Assembly (NCBI GenBank): GCA_019636695.1 | Contig: JAHBXD010000002.1 | Coordinates: forward strand, 496,001-560,000 | DNA from: Phycisphaeraceae bacterium | GTDB lineage: Bacteria; Planctomycetota; Phycisphaerae; Phycisphaerales; UBA1924 | Reading direction: 5' to 3' | Length of the DNA stretch: 64,000 nucleotides | In this document: in pieces, positions 1-8,070 of the stretch | Layout of the letters: each line of letters begins with the position of its first letter | Numbering within the stretch: the first letter of the stretch is position 1 | Position numbers and translations under genes: made by a program | The notes under the pieces: generated by a model | Databases searched by the model: none | Told to the model about the DNA's origin: nothing | Seen by the model: the letters and a program-made list of their open reading frames with translations, nothing else

Positions 1-928
1 CGAGCATCGCGTTCTCCAGCATCGCCGCCTGCTTGAGCAACCCGATGTGCCGGAGCATCATGAGCGACGAGAGCAGCAGGCTCGTCGGGTTGGCGATCCC
101 CTTGCCGGCGATGTCCGGCGCGGTGCCGTGCACGGCCTCGAAAATGCTCACCTGCTGTCCGATGTTGGCGCTGGGCGCAAACCCCAGCCCGCCCACCAGC
201 CCCGCCGCGAGATCGCTCACGATATCGCCCTGCAGATTCGGCAGCACGATCATCTGATACTGCTGCGGCCTAATCACCAGATTCATACACAACGCATCGA
301 CAATTACATCGGCGATCTCGATTTCCCGATAATCCTGCCCGATCACGCGGAATCGCTCGAGAAACAGGCCGTCGGTCATCTTCATGATGTTGGCCTTGTG
401 CCCGCAATGCACCTTGGTGATGCCCGAGGCACGTGCTGTCTCGAATGCAAACCGTGACACCTGGTCGCACCCCGGCGCACTGATCAGCCGCTTGCATTCG
501 ATCACGTCATTGGTCAGCCGATGTTCGATTCCACCATAGGTGTCTTCGATGTTTTCACGCACGATATAAAAATTGACGTTTACCCCCGCTCGGCTGTACA
601 CGGTCTCCACGCCCGGCAATGTTCGAAAATGCCGAAGATTCGCAAACGCGCCATACATCTTCCGAAGCGAGACGTTGATGCTCTTGCCGCCGCCGCCTTT
701 AGGCGTCTCCATCGGGCCTTTGAGCACCAGCCCGCACTCTTCAACCGTGCGGCAGGCGGCTTCCGTCATCCCGCGGCTTTCACCTCGGTCGAACACCGCC
801 TTGCCCATCTCCACCGGCACGAACGTCACGTGCTGCCCCACGCCCATCTCGTGCAGCACCATCAACGTCGCTTCCATGATCTCGGGGCCGATCCCGTCTC
901 CGGGAGCTAGGGCGATGCGAAGACTCAT
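1..928 (-). CDS. icd: Isocitrate dehydrogenase, Thermus/Rickettsia type (3' end beyond window)
   Basis: Partial gene; the start codon (ATG at 928-926) is inside and the C-terminus runs off the left edge, leaving about 309 codons. The product oxidatively decarboxylates isocitrate to 2-oxoglutarate in the TCA cycle. The N-terminus reads MSLRIALAPGDGIGPEI, the dinucleotide-fold start of the isocitrate/isopropylmalate dehydrogenase family. VLKGPMETPKGGGGKSINV followed by SLRK is the substrate-loop pattern of isocitrate dehydrogenases and not of LeuB, and HCGHKANIMK, GDIVSDLAAGLVGGLG and EAVHGTAPDIAGKGIANP are the conserved lysine, aspartate and nucleotide-binding segments. Homoisocitrate dehydrogenase is a relative worth considering because a LysW-dependent lysine cluster lies 9 kb away, but the KGPxETPxGxGxKS loop argues for isocitrate. 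It is followed upstream by tsaC on the same strand, 98 bases away. Confidence 0.85.
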   Translation of the reverse strand, partial: MSLRIALAPGDGIGPEIMEATLMVLHEMGVGQHVTFVPVEMGKAVFDRGESRGMTEAACRTVEECGLVLKGPMETPKGGGGKSINVSLRKMYGAFANLRHFRTLPGVETVYSRAGVNVNFYIVRENIEDTYGGIEHRLTNDVIECKRLISAPGCDQVSRFAFETARASGITKVHCGHKANIMKMTDGLFLERFRVIGQDYREIEIADVIVDALCMNLVIRPQQYQMIVLPNLQGDIVSDLAAGLVGGLGFAPSANIGQQVSIFEAVHGTAPDIAGKGIANPTSLLLSSLMMLRHIGLLKQAAMLENAML

Positions 929-1026
929 GCGCAGGTCCTTGTCATGATGCGGTGTTGGATTCCCCTCCGCGGACGGCAAGCGTAGCGCCGCCCGCGCGAC
1001 ACCACCCACACGCGTTATCGGATGAT

Positions 1027-2016
1027 TCACGCCCTGCCTTCAGCCGCACACGCCCGACGAAGCCGATCGCCCACCGCACGCCAGATCGCCGTCTCCTCCG
1101 CCGTCGCCCCCACCGCCGGCGGGCGCTCAATCACAATCCGCGCCCCGCCGGCTGCATCCGCCTCGTGCAATGCGGCATACAGCCTCGCGGCATACGCTCG
1201 TGCGGCATTGGGCATCGCCACAAAGAACCGGCAGGTCCGCTTCGGCGAAACAAACCCAACCACCACATCCATATCACCGACCGATGCCATGTCGGCCGCA
1301 TCCGCAAGCATGCACGGCGTAGCAGGCGCGTAGTGCCGCTCGTGCATCCCGGGGCTGAGGACAACTTCCCTATCTTCCGCGCTTGCGGTCACCGTCTCTA
1401 CCGGCTCGCCCAGTTCCAGCTCGATCGCTTCGGCACCGATCACGCCCGGGCGAAGCACCCGCACCGGCCCTGCGGCGACCCACACCACGGTTGATTCGAT
1501 CCCCGCCTGGCACACCCCGCCGTCGAGCACGTAGACATCGTCAGCGCTGAACGCCGCGGCGACATGCGCTGCGGATGTCGGCGAAAGCCCCCCCGACCGG
1601 TTCGCACTCGGCCCAACCAGCGGCCCACCGAAGGTCTCGATCAATGCCAGCGCCAGCGGATGGGCCGGACAACGCATCCCCACCGTCGCCCCCCCCGCCG
1701 TCACCACCGGCGGAATCAGCCTCCCACGGTCGACAATGATCGTCAACGGCCCGGGCCAGAACCTCGCGGCGAGCCGCCGCGCACGCTCGGGCCACGATGC
1801 CGCATGTGTTCGCGCCATCTCTTCATCGCACACATGCACGATCAGCGGATTGGTCGAAGGCCGACCCTTGAGCGCAAAAACCCGTGCGATCGCCTCTACT
1901 CGAAGCGCATCAGCCCCAAGGCCATACACCGTCTCGGTCGGAAACGCCACGACGCCCCCGGCCCGAAGCCTGGCGACGGCAATCGAAATTTCTTCCGGCC
2001 CGGCGGTCATCGTCAC
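1027..2016 (-). CDS. tsaC: L-threonylcarbamoyladenylate synthase (TsaC/Sua5), long form
   Basis: 329 aa. Makes threonylcarbamoyl-AMP from Thr, bicarbonate and ATP, the first step of t6A37 modification of ANN-decoding tRNAs. The N-terminal YrdC domain (about residues 8-200) carries GGVVAFPTETVYGLGADA and the KxRxSxN signature (K50, R52, S54, N56 in LKGRPSTNPL). The C-terminal half (about 225-320) is the extra Sua5 domain, so this is the long Sua5/YwlC form and not the short E. coli TsaC form. A second in-frame ATG lies two codons in (2010); the two cannot be separated by a Shine-Dalgarno sequence because neither has a clear one. Nothing in the neighbourhood links to tRNA modification; it is simply upstream of the isocitrate dehydrogenase gene on the same strand. 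Confidence 0.92.
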   Translation of the reverse strand: MTMTAGPEEISIAVARLRAGGVVAFPTETVYGLGADALRVEAIARVFALKGRPSTNPLIVHVCDEEMARTHAASWPERARRLAARFWPGPLTIIVDRGRLIPPVVTAGGATVGMRCPAHPLALALIETFGGPLVGPSANRSGGLSPTSAAHVAAAFSADDVYVLDGGVCQAGIESTVVWVAAGPVRVLRPGVIGAEAIELELGEPVETVTASAEDREVVLSPGMHERHYAPATPCMLADAADMASVGDMDVVVGFVSPKRTCRFFVAMPNAARAYAARLYAALHEADAAGGARIVIERPPAVGATAEETAIWRAVGDRLRRACAAEGRA

Positions 2017-2166
2017 GTCTTGCCCGTGTCAGCGTTTCCCTGCTCGCCGCGAAGCGTACGCACCGCTTCACACGGCCCATCGGGCACTGCGGCTCATGCC
2101 GCCCTATCTCGCCCGATTTGGGTATATCCTCACGGTTTCCTGACCCGTGTAGACAACGAGGCACGC

Positions 2167-3384
2167 ATGTTTGACCAACGATTCGGTACACGCGCCATCC
2201 ACGCCGGCCAGCGCCCCGACCCGACCACCGGCGCGATTATGACGCCGGTCTACCTCACCAGCACGTTTGTCCAGAACTCACCCGGAGTCGTAAAAGACGG
2301 ATACGACTATGCCCGGTCAAAAAACCCTACGCGCGCGGCCCTTGAAGCCAACCTCGCCGCGCTTGAGGGTGGCCGTTTCGGTCTCTGCTTCAGTTCCGGC
2401 CTTGGTGCGATGGACTGTGTCCTCCACCAGCTCCGCGAGGGAGACCACATCGTCCTCTCCGATGATGTCTACGGCGGCAGCTTTCGCTTGGTCGACAAGG
2501 TCTATCGCCACCATGGAATTGCCTGCACCCGCGTTGACATGACCGACCTCGGTCAGGTCAAGGCCGCCTTCCGCCCCGAAACCCGCCTCGTGTGGCTCGA
2601 AACCCCGAGCAACCCCATGCTCAAGGTGATCGACATCAAGGCCGTTCGCGGCCTTGTCGATGAATTCGCCGCGACCATTACCCCTTCCGGTGCGACCGAT
2701 GCCACGCTCGGTCCCCTCGGTACACCGCTTCAACGGCCCCTGCTCGTGGTCGACAACACCTTTGCCTCTCCCTATCTCCAGTCTCCGCTTTCCCTCGGCG
2801 CTGACATTGTTCTGCATTCCTGCACCAAGTACATCGGCGGGCATTCCGACCTTGTCGCCGGTGCATTGATTACACGTGATGAGCCGCTGGCTGAGCGGCT
2901 GCGCTATGTCCAGAACGCCGTCGGCGCCGTTCCCGGCGCGCTCGACTGCTTCCTGATGCTCCGAAGCACCAAGACCCTTCATGTCCGCATGCAGCGCCAT
3001 TGCGAAAACGCCCTGCGCATCGCCCGATGGCTCGAAGTGCATCCGAAGATCGAGCGCGTCATCTACCCCGGCCTTCCCAGCCACCCGCAGCACGAACTCG
3101 CCCGACGCCAGATGTGCGGCGGCTTCGGCGGCATGATCTCCTGCGTCGTCAAGGGTGGGCTTGAAGCCTCACGCGCGGTTCTCGAGCGTGTGCACCTCTT
3201 CAGTCTTGCCGAGAGCCTGGGAGGCGTCGAAAGCCTGATCGAGCACCCCGCGATCATGACGCACGCGAGCCTTCCTGCCGATGCCCGCCGCACCCTGGGC
3301 ATCGACGACGGCCTCATCCGCCTGAGCGTCGGCATAGAGGACGTGGAAGATCTGATCGGAGACCTGGAGAAAGCGCTGGGATAA
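2167..3384 (+). CDS. Cystathionine gamma-synthase/lyase family PLP enzyme
   Basis: 405 aa, a trans-sulfuration enzyme of the Cys/Met metabolism PLP family (fold type I). The start ATG at 2167 follows a GAGG sequence by a few bases; the open frame continues upstream without a plausible start. Visible family features: YDYARSKNPTR (phosphate-binding Tyr/Arg of the neighbouring subunit), SSGLGAMDCVL (cofactor phosphate loop), VYGGSFRLV (ring-stacking Tyr), VVDNTFASPYLQ (Asp contacting the pyridine N) and HSCTKYIGGHSD with the Schiff-base lysine K221. The C-terminal LIRLSVGIEDVEDLI binds the substrate carboxylate. An insertion of about 20 residues (roughly 170-191, TPSGATDATLGPLG) precedes the DNT strand and is longer than usual. 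Whether it is a cystathionine gamma-synthase (metB), gamma-lyase or O-acetylhomoserine enzyme cannot be decided from motifs alone. Monocistronic, convergent with ileS. Confidence 0.88.
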   Translation: MFDQRFGTRAIHAGQRPDPTTGAIMTPVYLTSTFVQNSPGVVKDGYDYARSKNPTRAALEANLAALEGGRFGLCFSSGLGAMDCVLHQLREGDHIVLSDDVYGGSFRLVDKVYRHHGIACTRVDMTDLGQVKAAFRPETRLVWLETPSNPMLKVIDIKAVRGLVDEFAATITPSGATDATLGPLGTPLQRPLLVVDNTFASPYLQSPLSLGADIVLHSCTKYIGGHSDLVAGALITRDEPLAERLRYVQNAVGAVPGALDCFLMLRSTKTLHVRMQRHCENALRIARWLEVHPKIERVIYPGLPSHPQHELARRQMCGGFGGMISCVVKGGLEASRAVLERVHLFSLAESLGGVESLIEHPAIMTHASLPADARRTLGIDDGLIRLSVGIEDVEDLIGDLEKALG

Positions 3385-3580
3385 GTGCACCCGCCGGATG
3401 GAGTTGCTCCGGTCGGTTATCCATTGTCGGGCAGGCATACCGACGCCCGCAGCGTGATAGAAACCCGAATCGCCGGATGAACACGAAACCTGCTGGGCAT
3501 CCGCTCTCCGAGCATACGCATCCATCATGCGCGTTCGACGCAGAAACCACATCGGCACATCTCAGGGCGATTCCGCGCAC

Positions 3581-3610
3581 GAAAAAGTCCGCGGGGATTT
3601 GTCCGCGGGC
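3581..3610 (-). terminator. Intrinsic terminator of ileS
   Basis: Two copies of CCGCGG (3589-3594 and 3603-3608), extended by a G-T and a G-C pair, can form an 8-bp stem with an 8-base loop. Read on the minus strand, the stem is followed by ACTTTTTC (A-run at 3582-3586 on the plus strand). It lies about 65 bases past the ileS stop codon. Confidence 0.6.
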
Positions 3611-3674
3611 CTTCGCCATGATCTCGCACGCATCACCGCCCCGCGGCTGCGGCATAGAACTTGACGCTGCCGGG

Positions 3675-6600
3675 TCACGCCACCCCCACCGCCTCCGCGT
3701 CCCGGTCGCTCAATACTCCCCCGTCCGCTCGCGGCCTCACGTCGGCGGTGCGCTTCCAGCTTCGCTCACATCGGGGCTGATCGCGCAGGTCGATCACCCG
3801 GGCTTCCTTCGCTGAAGCATCGAACGAAACGCGGCTGACACCGAGCAGATCGGCCAGATCCGTCGAATCAAACACCTTCAGCGCGTCGGCCGCATCCGGC
3901 AGCACGACCTCGGCATCCAGCGGATTCTCCACCCCACCGGGCTTCTCCTTCGTCGGCTTGGCGCGCTCGATTGCCAACAGTCCGGCCACGCGCGCTTCGA
4001 GCAGGCTTTCAAACTCTGGAACCGGCCGCACACCCGACGAAGGAAGAAACTCCTCAACGTGCACGCACCCATCTCCATCAACCCGGTGCAGCGTCCGATA
4101 GGTCTCGTCCGCCGTATGGCACAAAATCGGCGCGAGCAGACGACTCAACCCATCCGCCATCGTGAAGAGTGCCGTCTGGCACCGTCGCCGCCGAAGCGAA
4201 TCCGGACGGTCGCAATACAACCGGTCCTTCGCCGCCGCGAGATACACCGCGCTCAGTGTGTCGTTGCAGAAGTCATAGATACCCTTCTGCACGGCCTGGA
4301 AATCGAAGGTCTCATACCCCTGCCGCACCCGCGCCGACAGAGCATCAAACGCGCCGAGCACCCAGGCTTCGAGGCTTGTCGAGGGCATGTTGCGCATGGG
4401 CACGGCATCCTTGACCGGATCAAAGTCATAAAGATTGCTGAGCATGAATCGCAACGTGTTCCGCACCTTGCGATAACTCTCGCCCGCGACATCAAAGAAA
4501 CTCTTGTCCACCTTGATGTCCGCCTCAAACGGCACGGAGGCCACCCACCACCGGCAGACATCGGCGCCATAGTCCTTGAGCAGCGCCTCGACTTCCAGCG
4601 TGTTGCCGAGGCTCTTGCTCATCTTCCGGCCGTCCTTATCGACCATGAAGCCGTGCGTCAGAATCGTTCGGAACGGCGGCTTGCCCGTCGCCCCCAGGCT
4701 CGCAAGCAGCGATGATTGAAACCACCCGCGGTGCTGGTCTGAGCCTTCCAGGTACAACTCGACCGGAAAGCGGGCATTCTCGTTCTCTCCGGTGCGTCGA
4801 GACCGTTCACGGATCACCCCGTTCCACGAACTCCCGCTCTCAAACCAGACATCGAGAATGTCCTGCCCTTTACGCAGTGTGCCGAACATCTCGCGCGTCA
4901 ACCCGGACGGGGCTTCCGAGTCGTTCGAAGGGTCGTAGTACGCCAGCAGTTCCTCCGCGCCGGCCTGGAACCAAACATCCGTACCTTTCTCCCTTACGAC
5001 CCGGGCCACCGCGCGCACGGAAGCCTCGGTCATGAAGCATGTTCCATCGGGCATGAAGAACGCCGGGATCGGCACCCCCCATGCCCGCTGTCGGCTGATG
5101 CACCAGTCAGGGCGCGATTCGAGCATGCCGCGCATGCGGTTGCGCCCCCACTCCGGCACAAATCGCACACCTTCGGCCGTGCATGCCAGGGCGAGTTCCC
5201 GCAGCGACTTGCCTTCGCGTTTCGTCGGGCGATCAACCCCGATGAACCACTGCTCGGTGGCCCGGAAGATCACCGGCGACTTGCCGCGCCAATCGTGCGG
5301 ATAACTATGGAGAAATGTGTGGTCGTAGAACAGATGCCCGCTGTCGCGCAGATGCTGCGTGACGTTCTTGTTGGCATCCCAGACGCTCATGCCTTTCAGC
5401 CACTCGGGGACCGATTCGTCATACGTGCCGTCCTCTTTCACCGGGCAGTAGATCGGCAGCCCCTCGCGCAGCCCAGTCTGATAGTCCTCCGCGCCGTGGC
5501 CCGGCGCGGTATGCACAAGCCCTGTGCCGTCTTCCAACGTCACATACTCGGCGCCCACCACCGTCCACACCTTGTCGGCCGATACCGTCCGTTCCTCCGC
5601 GCGGAATCGCGGCAATTCCTGCCGGAACGGGTGCCGATACCGCAGCCCAAGCAGCCGGTCTCCCCGGGTCTTGGCGATGACCACATGCTGCTCGGCCTTG
5701 GCCGCCTGCACAACCTTGTCGACCAGGTCTTCGGCCACGATAGTCACCGCCCCGTCGATCCAGACCAGCGCATACATGAACCGCGGATTCACCGCCACGG
5801 CCAGGTTCGCCGGAAGCGTCCACGGCGTGGTCGTCCAGATCATGAAACTCGGCCGCGTCAGAGGACGCACACCGGGCTTGGGCAGGTCTACCTGCTCTTC
5901 CTTCCCACTTGGGCGGTCGTCTCGCCCGTCTCTACTCTCTTCTTCCTCTTCCTCTTCTTCCTCCTCTGCCTCATCCAGTAACCCAAACGCCGCGTACACC
6001 GCCGCGGCGTCCGCGGCCTCGAAATCGACATACACCGAGATGTCTTCCCGCTCCATGTATTCCAGCTCTGCCTCGGCCAGAGCGGTCTCATTCGCCGGAG
6101 ACCAGTGCACCGCCTTCAGCGCCCTGTACACAAGCCCTTGGCCGCACAGATCCGCCAGCACTTCCAGCGTTGCGCCTTCATACTCCGGCTGCATCGTCAG
6201 GTAGGGGTCGGCGTAATCCGCGAGCGTCAGCAGGCGCTGCATCTGCCCGGCCTGCAATTTCTGTGATTTCTCCGCGTGCTTCTGGCACTCACGCCTGATC
6301 GCCATTTTGCGCACATCCTCGGGCAGGGCCGCCAGCTTGGCGCCTTTCTCGCCGCCTAACTGGTCGGTCATCACTTTGTGCTCGATCGGCAGCCCGTGGC
6401 AATCCCAACCCGGTACATACGGACAGTCTTTGCCCATCATCGTCTGCGATCGGACGACAAAATCCTTCAGGCACTTATTCATCAGGTGCCCGAGGTGCAG
6501 CGAAGCGTTCGCATACGGCGGGCCATCATGAAACACGAACGCTTCGGCACCCTTTCGCGTCCGACGCACCCGCTCGTACAGCCCCTCCCAACGCTTAAGG

Positions 6601-6725
6601 CTCAGCGGCTCGTTCTGCACGAGGTTCGCCTTCATCGGAAAGGTCGTCTGAGGCAGGTTCAGCGTCGCCCGGTAGGCGTTCTTTTCCTTCTGGCCGGAAG
6701 CCCCGGCATTGGTCGCTTCACTCAT
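3675..6725 (-). CDS. ileS: Isoleucyl-tRNA synthetase
   Basis: 1016 aa, class I synthetase charging tRNA-Ile. The ATG at 6725 gives the usual N-terminus; an in-frame extension to 6884 lacks family similarity. Visible landmarks are the HIGH box HLGH (residues 77-80, within PPYANASLHLGH), the FVPEWGRNRM, DWCISRQRAWGVPIP and LDVWFESGSSW segments, and KMSKSLGNT. The CP1 editing domain carries a low-complexity acidic insertion with ten consecutive Glu (about residues 254-263) followed by SRDGRDDRPSG, just before TTTPWTLPANL. At the C-terminus, where many bacterial IleRS have a four-cysteine zinc knuckle, only the first Cys remains: CERS and LSDRDAEAV stand in place of CxxC and LCxRCxEAV. The enzyme is probably functional, with a degenerated zinc module. 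Followed by its own terminator, convergent with the PLP enzyme gene. Confidence 0.96.
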   Translation of the reverse strand: MSEATNAGASGQKEKNAYRATLNLPQTTFPMKANLVQNEPLSLKRWEGLYERVRRTRKGAEAFVFHDGPPYANASLHLGHLMNKCLKDFVVRSQTMMGKDCPYVPGWDCHGLPIEHKVMTDQLGGEKGAKLAALPEDVRKMAIRRECQKHAEKSQKLQAGQMQRLLTLADYADPYLTMQPEYEGATLEVLADLCGQGLVYRALKAVHWSPANETALAEAELEYMEREDISVYVDFEAADAAAVYAAFGLLDEAEEEEEEEEEESRDGRDDRPSGKEEQVDLPKPGVRPLTRPSFMIWTTTPWTLPANLAVAVNPRFMYALVWIDGAVTIVAEDLVDKVVQAAKAEQHVVIAKTRGDRLLGLRYRHPFRQELPRFRAEERTVSADKVWTVVGAEYVTLEDGTGLVHTAPGHGAEDYQTGLREGLPIYCPVKEDGTYDESVPEWLKGMSVWDANKNVTQHLRDSGHLFYDHTFLHSYPHDWRGKSPVIFRATEQWFIGVDRPTKREGKSLRELALACTAEGVRFVPEWGRNRMRGMLESRPDWCISRQRAWGVPIPAFFMPDGTCFMTEASVRAVARVVREKGTDVWFQAGAEELLAYYDPSNDSEAPSGLTREMFGTLRKGQDILDVWFESGSSWNGVIRERSRRTGENENARFPVELYLEGSDQHRGWFQSSLLASLGATGKPPFRTILTHGFMVDKDGRKMSKSLGNTLEVEALLKDYGADVCRWWVASVPFEADIKVDKSFFDVAGESYRKVRNTLRFMLSNLYDFDPVKDAVPMRNMPSTSLEAWVLGAFDALSARVRQGYETFDFQAVQKGIYDFCNDTLSAVYLAAAKDRLYCDRPDSLRRRRCQTALFTMADGLSRLLAPILCHTADETYRTLHRVDGDGCVHVEEFLPSSGVRPVPEFESLLEARVAGLLAIERAKPTKEKPGGVENPLDAEVVLPDAADALKVFDSTDLADLLGVSRVSFDASAKEARVIDLRDQPRCERSWKRTADVRPRADGGVLSDRDAEAVGVA

Positions 6726-7003
6726 CGCGCACTCGCTTTCAGGACGCCCGTGCGTCCAAGTCATCCACCCGGAACAGGCCGGCCGATACCGCGGCCCCTG
6801 CGGGCAAAAGGTCGTGATCGTATGGAAGAGAAACCCGAATCCCCGTGGATGGCCCCGTGCGAGCCGCCGGCAGAAAGCCGACACGCCCTCAGCGGGGCGA
6901 GGGAATTCGATTCAGATGCCCTGCCGCGGCACACACCACGACAAAGAGTCTATCGGCTCTGACATCCGGTTCCATCACTCCCTGCCTCCTCAGAACACCG
7001 GCC

Positions 7004-7900
7004 CTATTCCCGCCTGACATCCCCGCGGGGTGATACGCCGATTGCCCCGTCCTCAAGCATCTCATACCGCTTCCCGCCGATCTTTCTTGCCGCCACCCTT
7101 TCAACCCAGGCCCGCCCCGCCTCGGTGACGGCGTCGCCCATCATGGCGACGCGCTCGGCGAACCGGGGCGGCTGGTCGGTCATGCCGAGCAGATCTTGAA
7201 GCACCAGCACTTGCCCGTGGGGGGAAGCCCCCGCTCCGATACCGATCAGGGGGACGGTGGTCTGATCCAGAATCGCCTGGGTAACGGCATCGGGCACCGC
7301 CTCGACAAGCAGCAGGACGCACCCGGCCTGCTCCATGGCGACAGCATCGTCCACAATGCGTTGGGCTTCGGCGAGGGTTCGCCCGGAGCTGCCGTATCCG
7401 CCGCGCAAGGCCGCCGTCTGCGGGCGACTTCCGACATGCGCGCAAACAGGAATGCCCGCCCTCGTCATGCGATCTACAACGGGGGCATATGTGGCGTCGA
7501 CCTCGAGCTTGACGCAATCGGCCCGGCCTTCCGTCATCATGCGCCCGGCGTTGACCATGGCCTGATCGGCCCCGGCGTGGTACGACATGAAGGGCATGTC
7601 GCCCATGACCATCGTCCGAGGCGCACCGCGTTTGACGGCGGCCGTGATCATGACCATGAACTCGAAAGGGGCATCGATCGTCCGATCGAAGCCCAGGATC
7701 ACCTCGGCGGCGCTGTCGCCGACCAGGAGCACGTGCACGCCCGCGCGTTCGAGTAGGCGCGCGGTCGTGGCGTCATAGCACGTCAGGCAGGCGAAGGGAT
7801 CCCCTGAACGGGCCATTCGCTCGATCGTGCGGATCGTCACTGTGTCGCGTGTCTGCGGCCCGACACGTGAGACCGCGCTGTGGGTGGGTTTGGTTTCCAT
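7004..7900 (-). CDS. panB: 3-methyl-2-oxobutanoate hydroxymethyltransferase
   Basis: 298 aa (ATG at 7900; the frame stays open to 8062, but that stretch has no family similarity). PanB transfers a hydroxymethyl group from methylene-THF to 2-oxoisovalerate to give ketopantoate, the first step of pantothenate/CoA synthesis. The TIM-barrel family pattern is seen in LTCYDATTARLLERAGV, LVGDSAAEVILGFDRTI (Mg-binding Asp), MGDMPFMSYHAG, CAHVGSRPQTAALRGGY and VPLIGIGAGASPHGQVLVLQDLLGM. Some positions differ from the usual text (HVGSRPQ for HLGLTPQ), so it is a divergent member. No panC or panD is next to it. It is divergent from the ABC-F gene with 170 bases between the two starts. Confidence 0.9.
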   Translation of the reverse strand: METKPTHSAVSRVGPQTRDTVTIRTIERMARSGDPFACLTCYDATTARLLERAGVHVLLVGDSAAEVILGFDRTIDAPFEFMVMITAAVKRGAPRTMVMGDMPFMSYHAGADQAMVNAGRMMTEGRADCVKLEVDATYAPVVDRMTRAGIPVCAHVGSRPQTAALRGGYGSSGRTLAEAQRIVDDAVAMEQAGCVLLLVEAVPDAVTQAILDQTTVPLIGIGAGASPHGQVLVLQDLLGMTDQPPRFAERVAMMGDAVTEAGRAWVERVAARKIGGKRYEMLEDGAIGVSPRGDVRRE

Positions 7901-8070
7901 GACCTGTCCAGTCTGATCCACGGGAGATGGTAGGGTCCGGTCGGGGAGTTGACGCCCCAGAAGAAGCGTTTCGGGCGCATATCGCCAAAATTGCACACAA
8001 ACGCGAACATTCTCTTTGAAGCCCCGCCTGCTGGCCCACAGAGAGACCCTCGCCCCTACCATCGCCGTCC

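Noticed and set aside
6726..7003. Possible T-box or other riboswitch leader ahead of ileS
   Set aside because: No T-box sequence or specifier-loop pattern and no terminator is visible on the minus strand in this 278-base gap.
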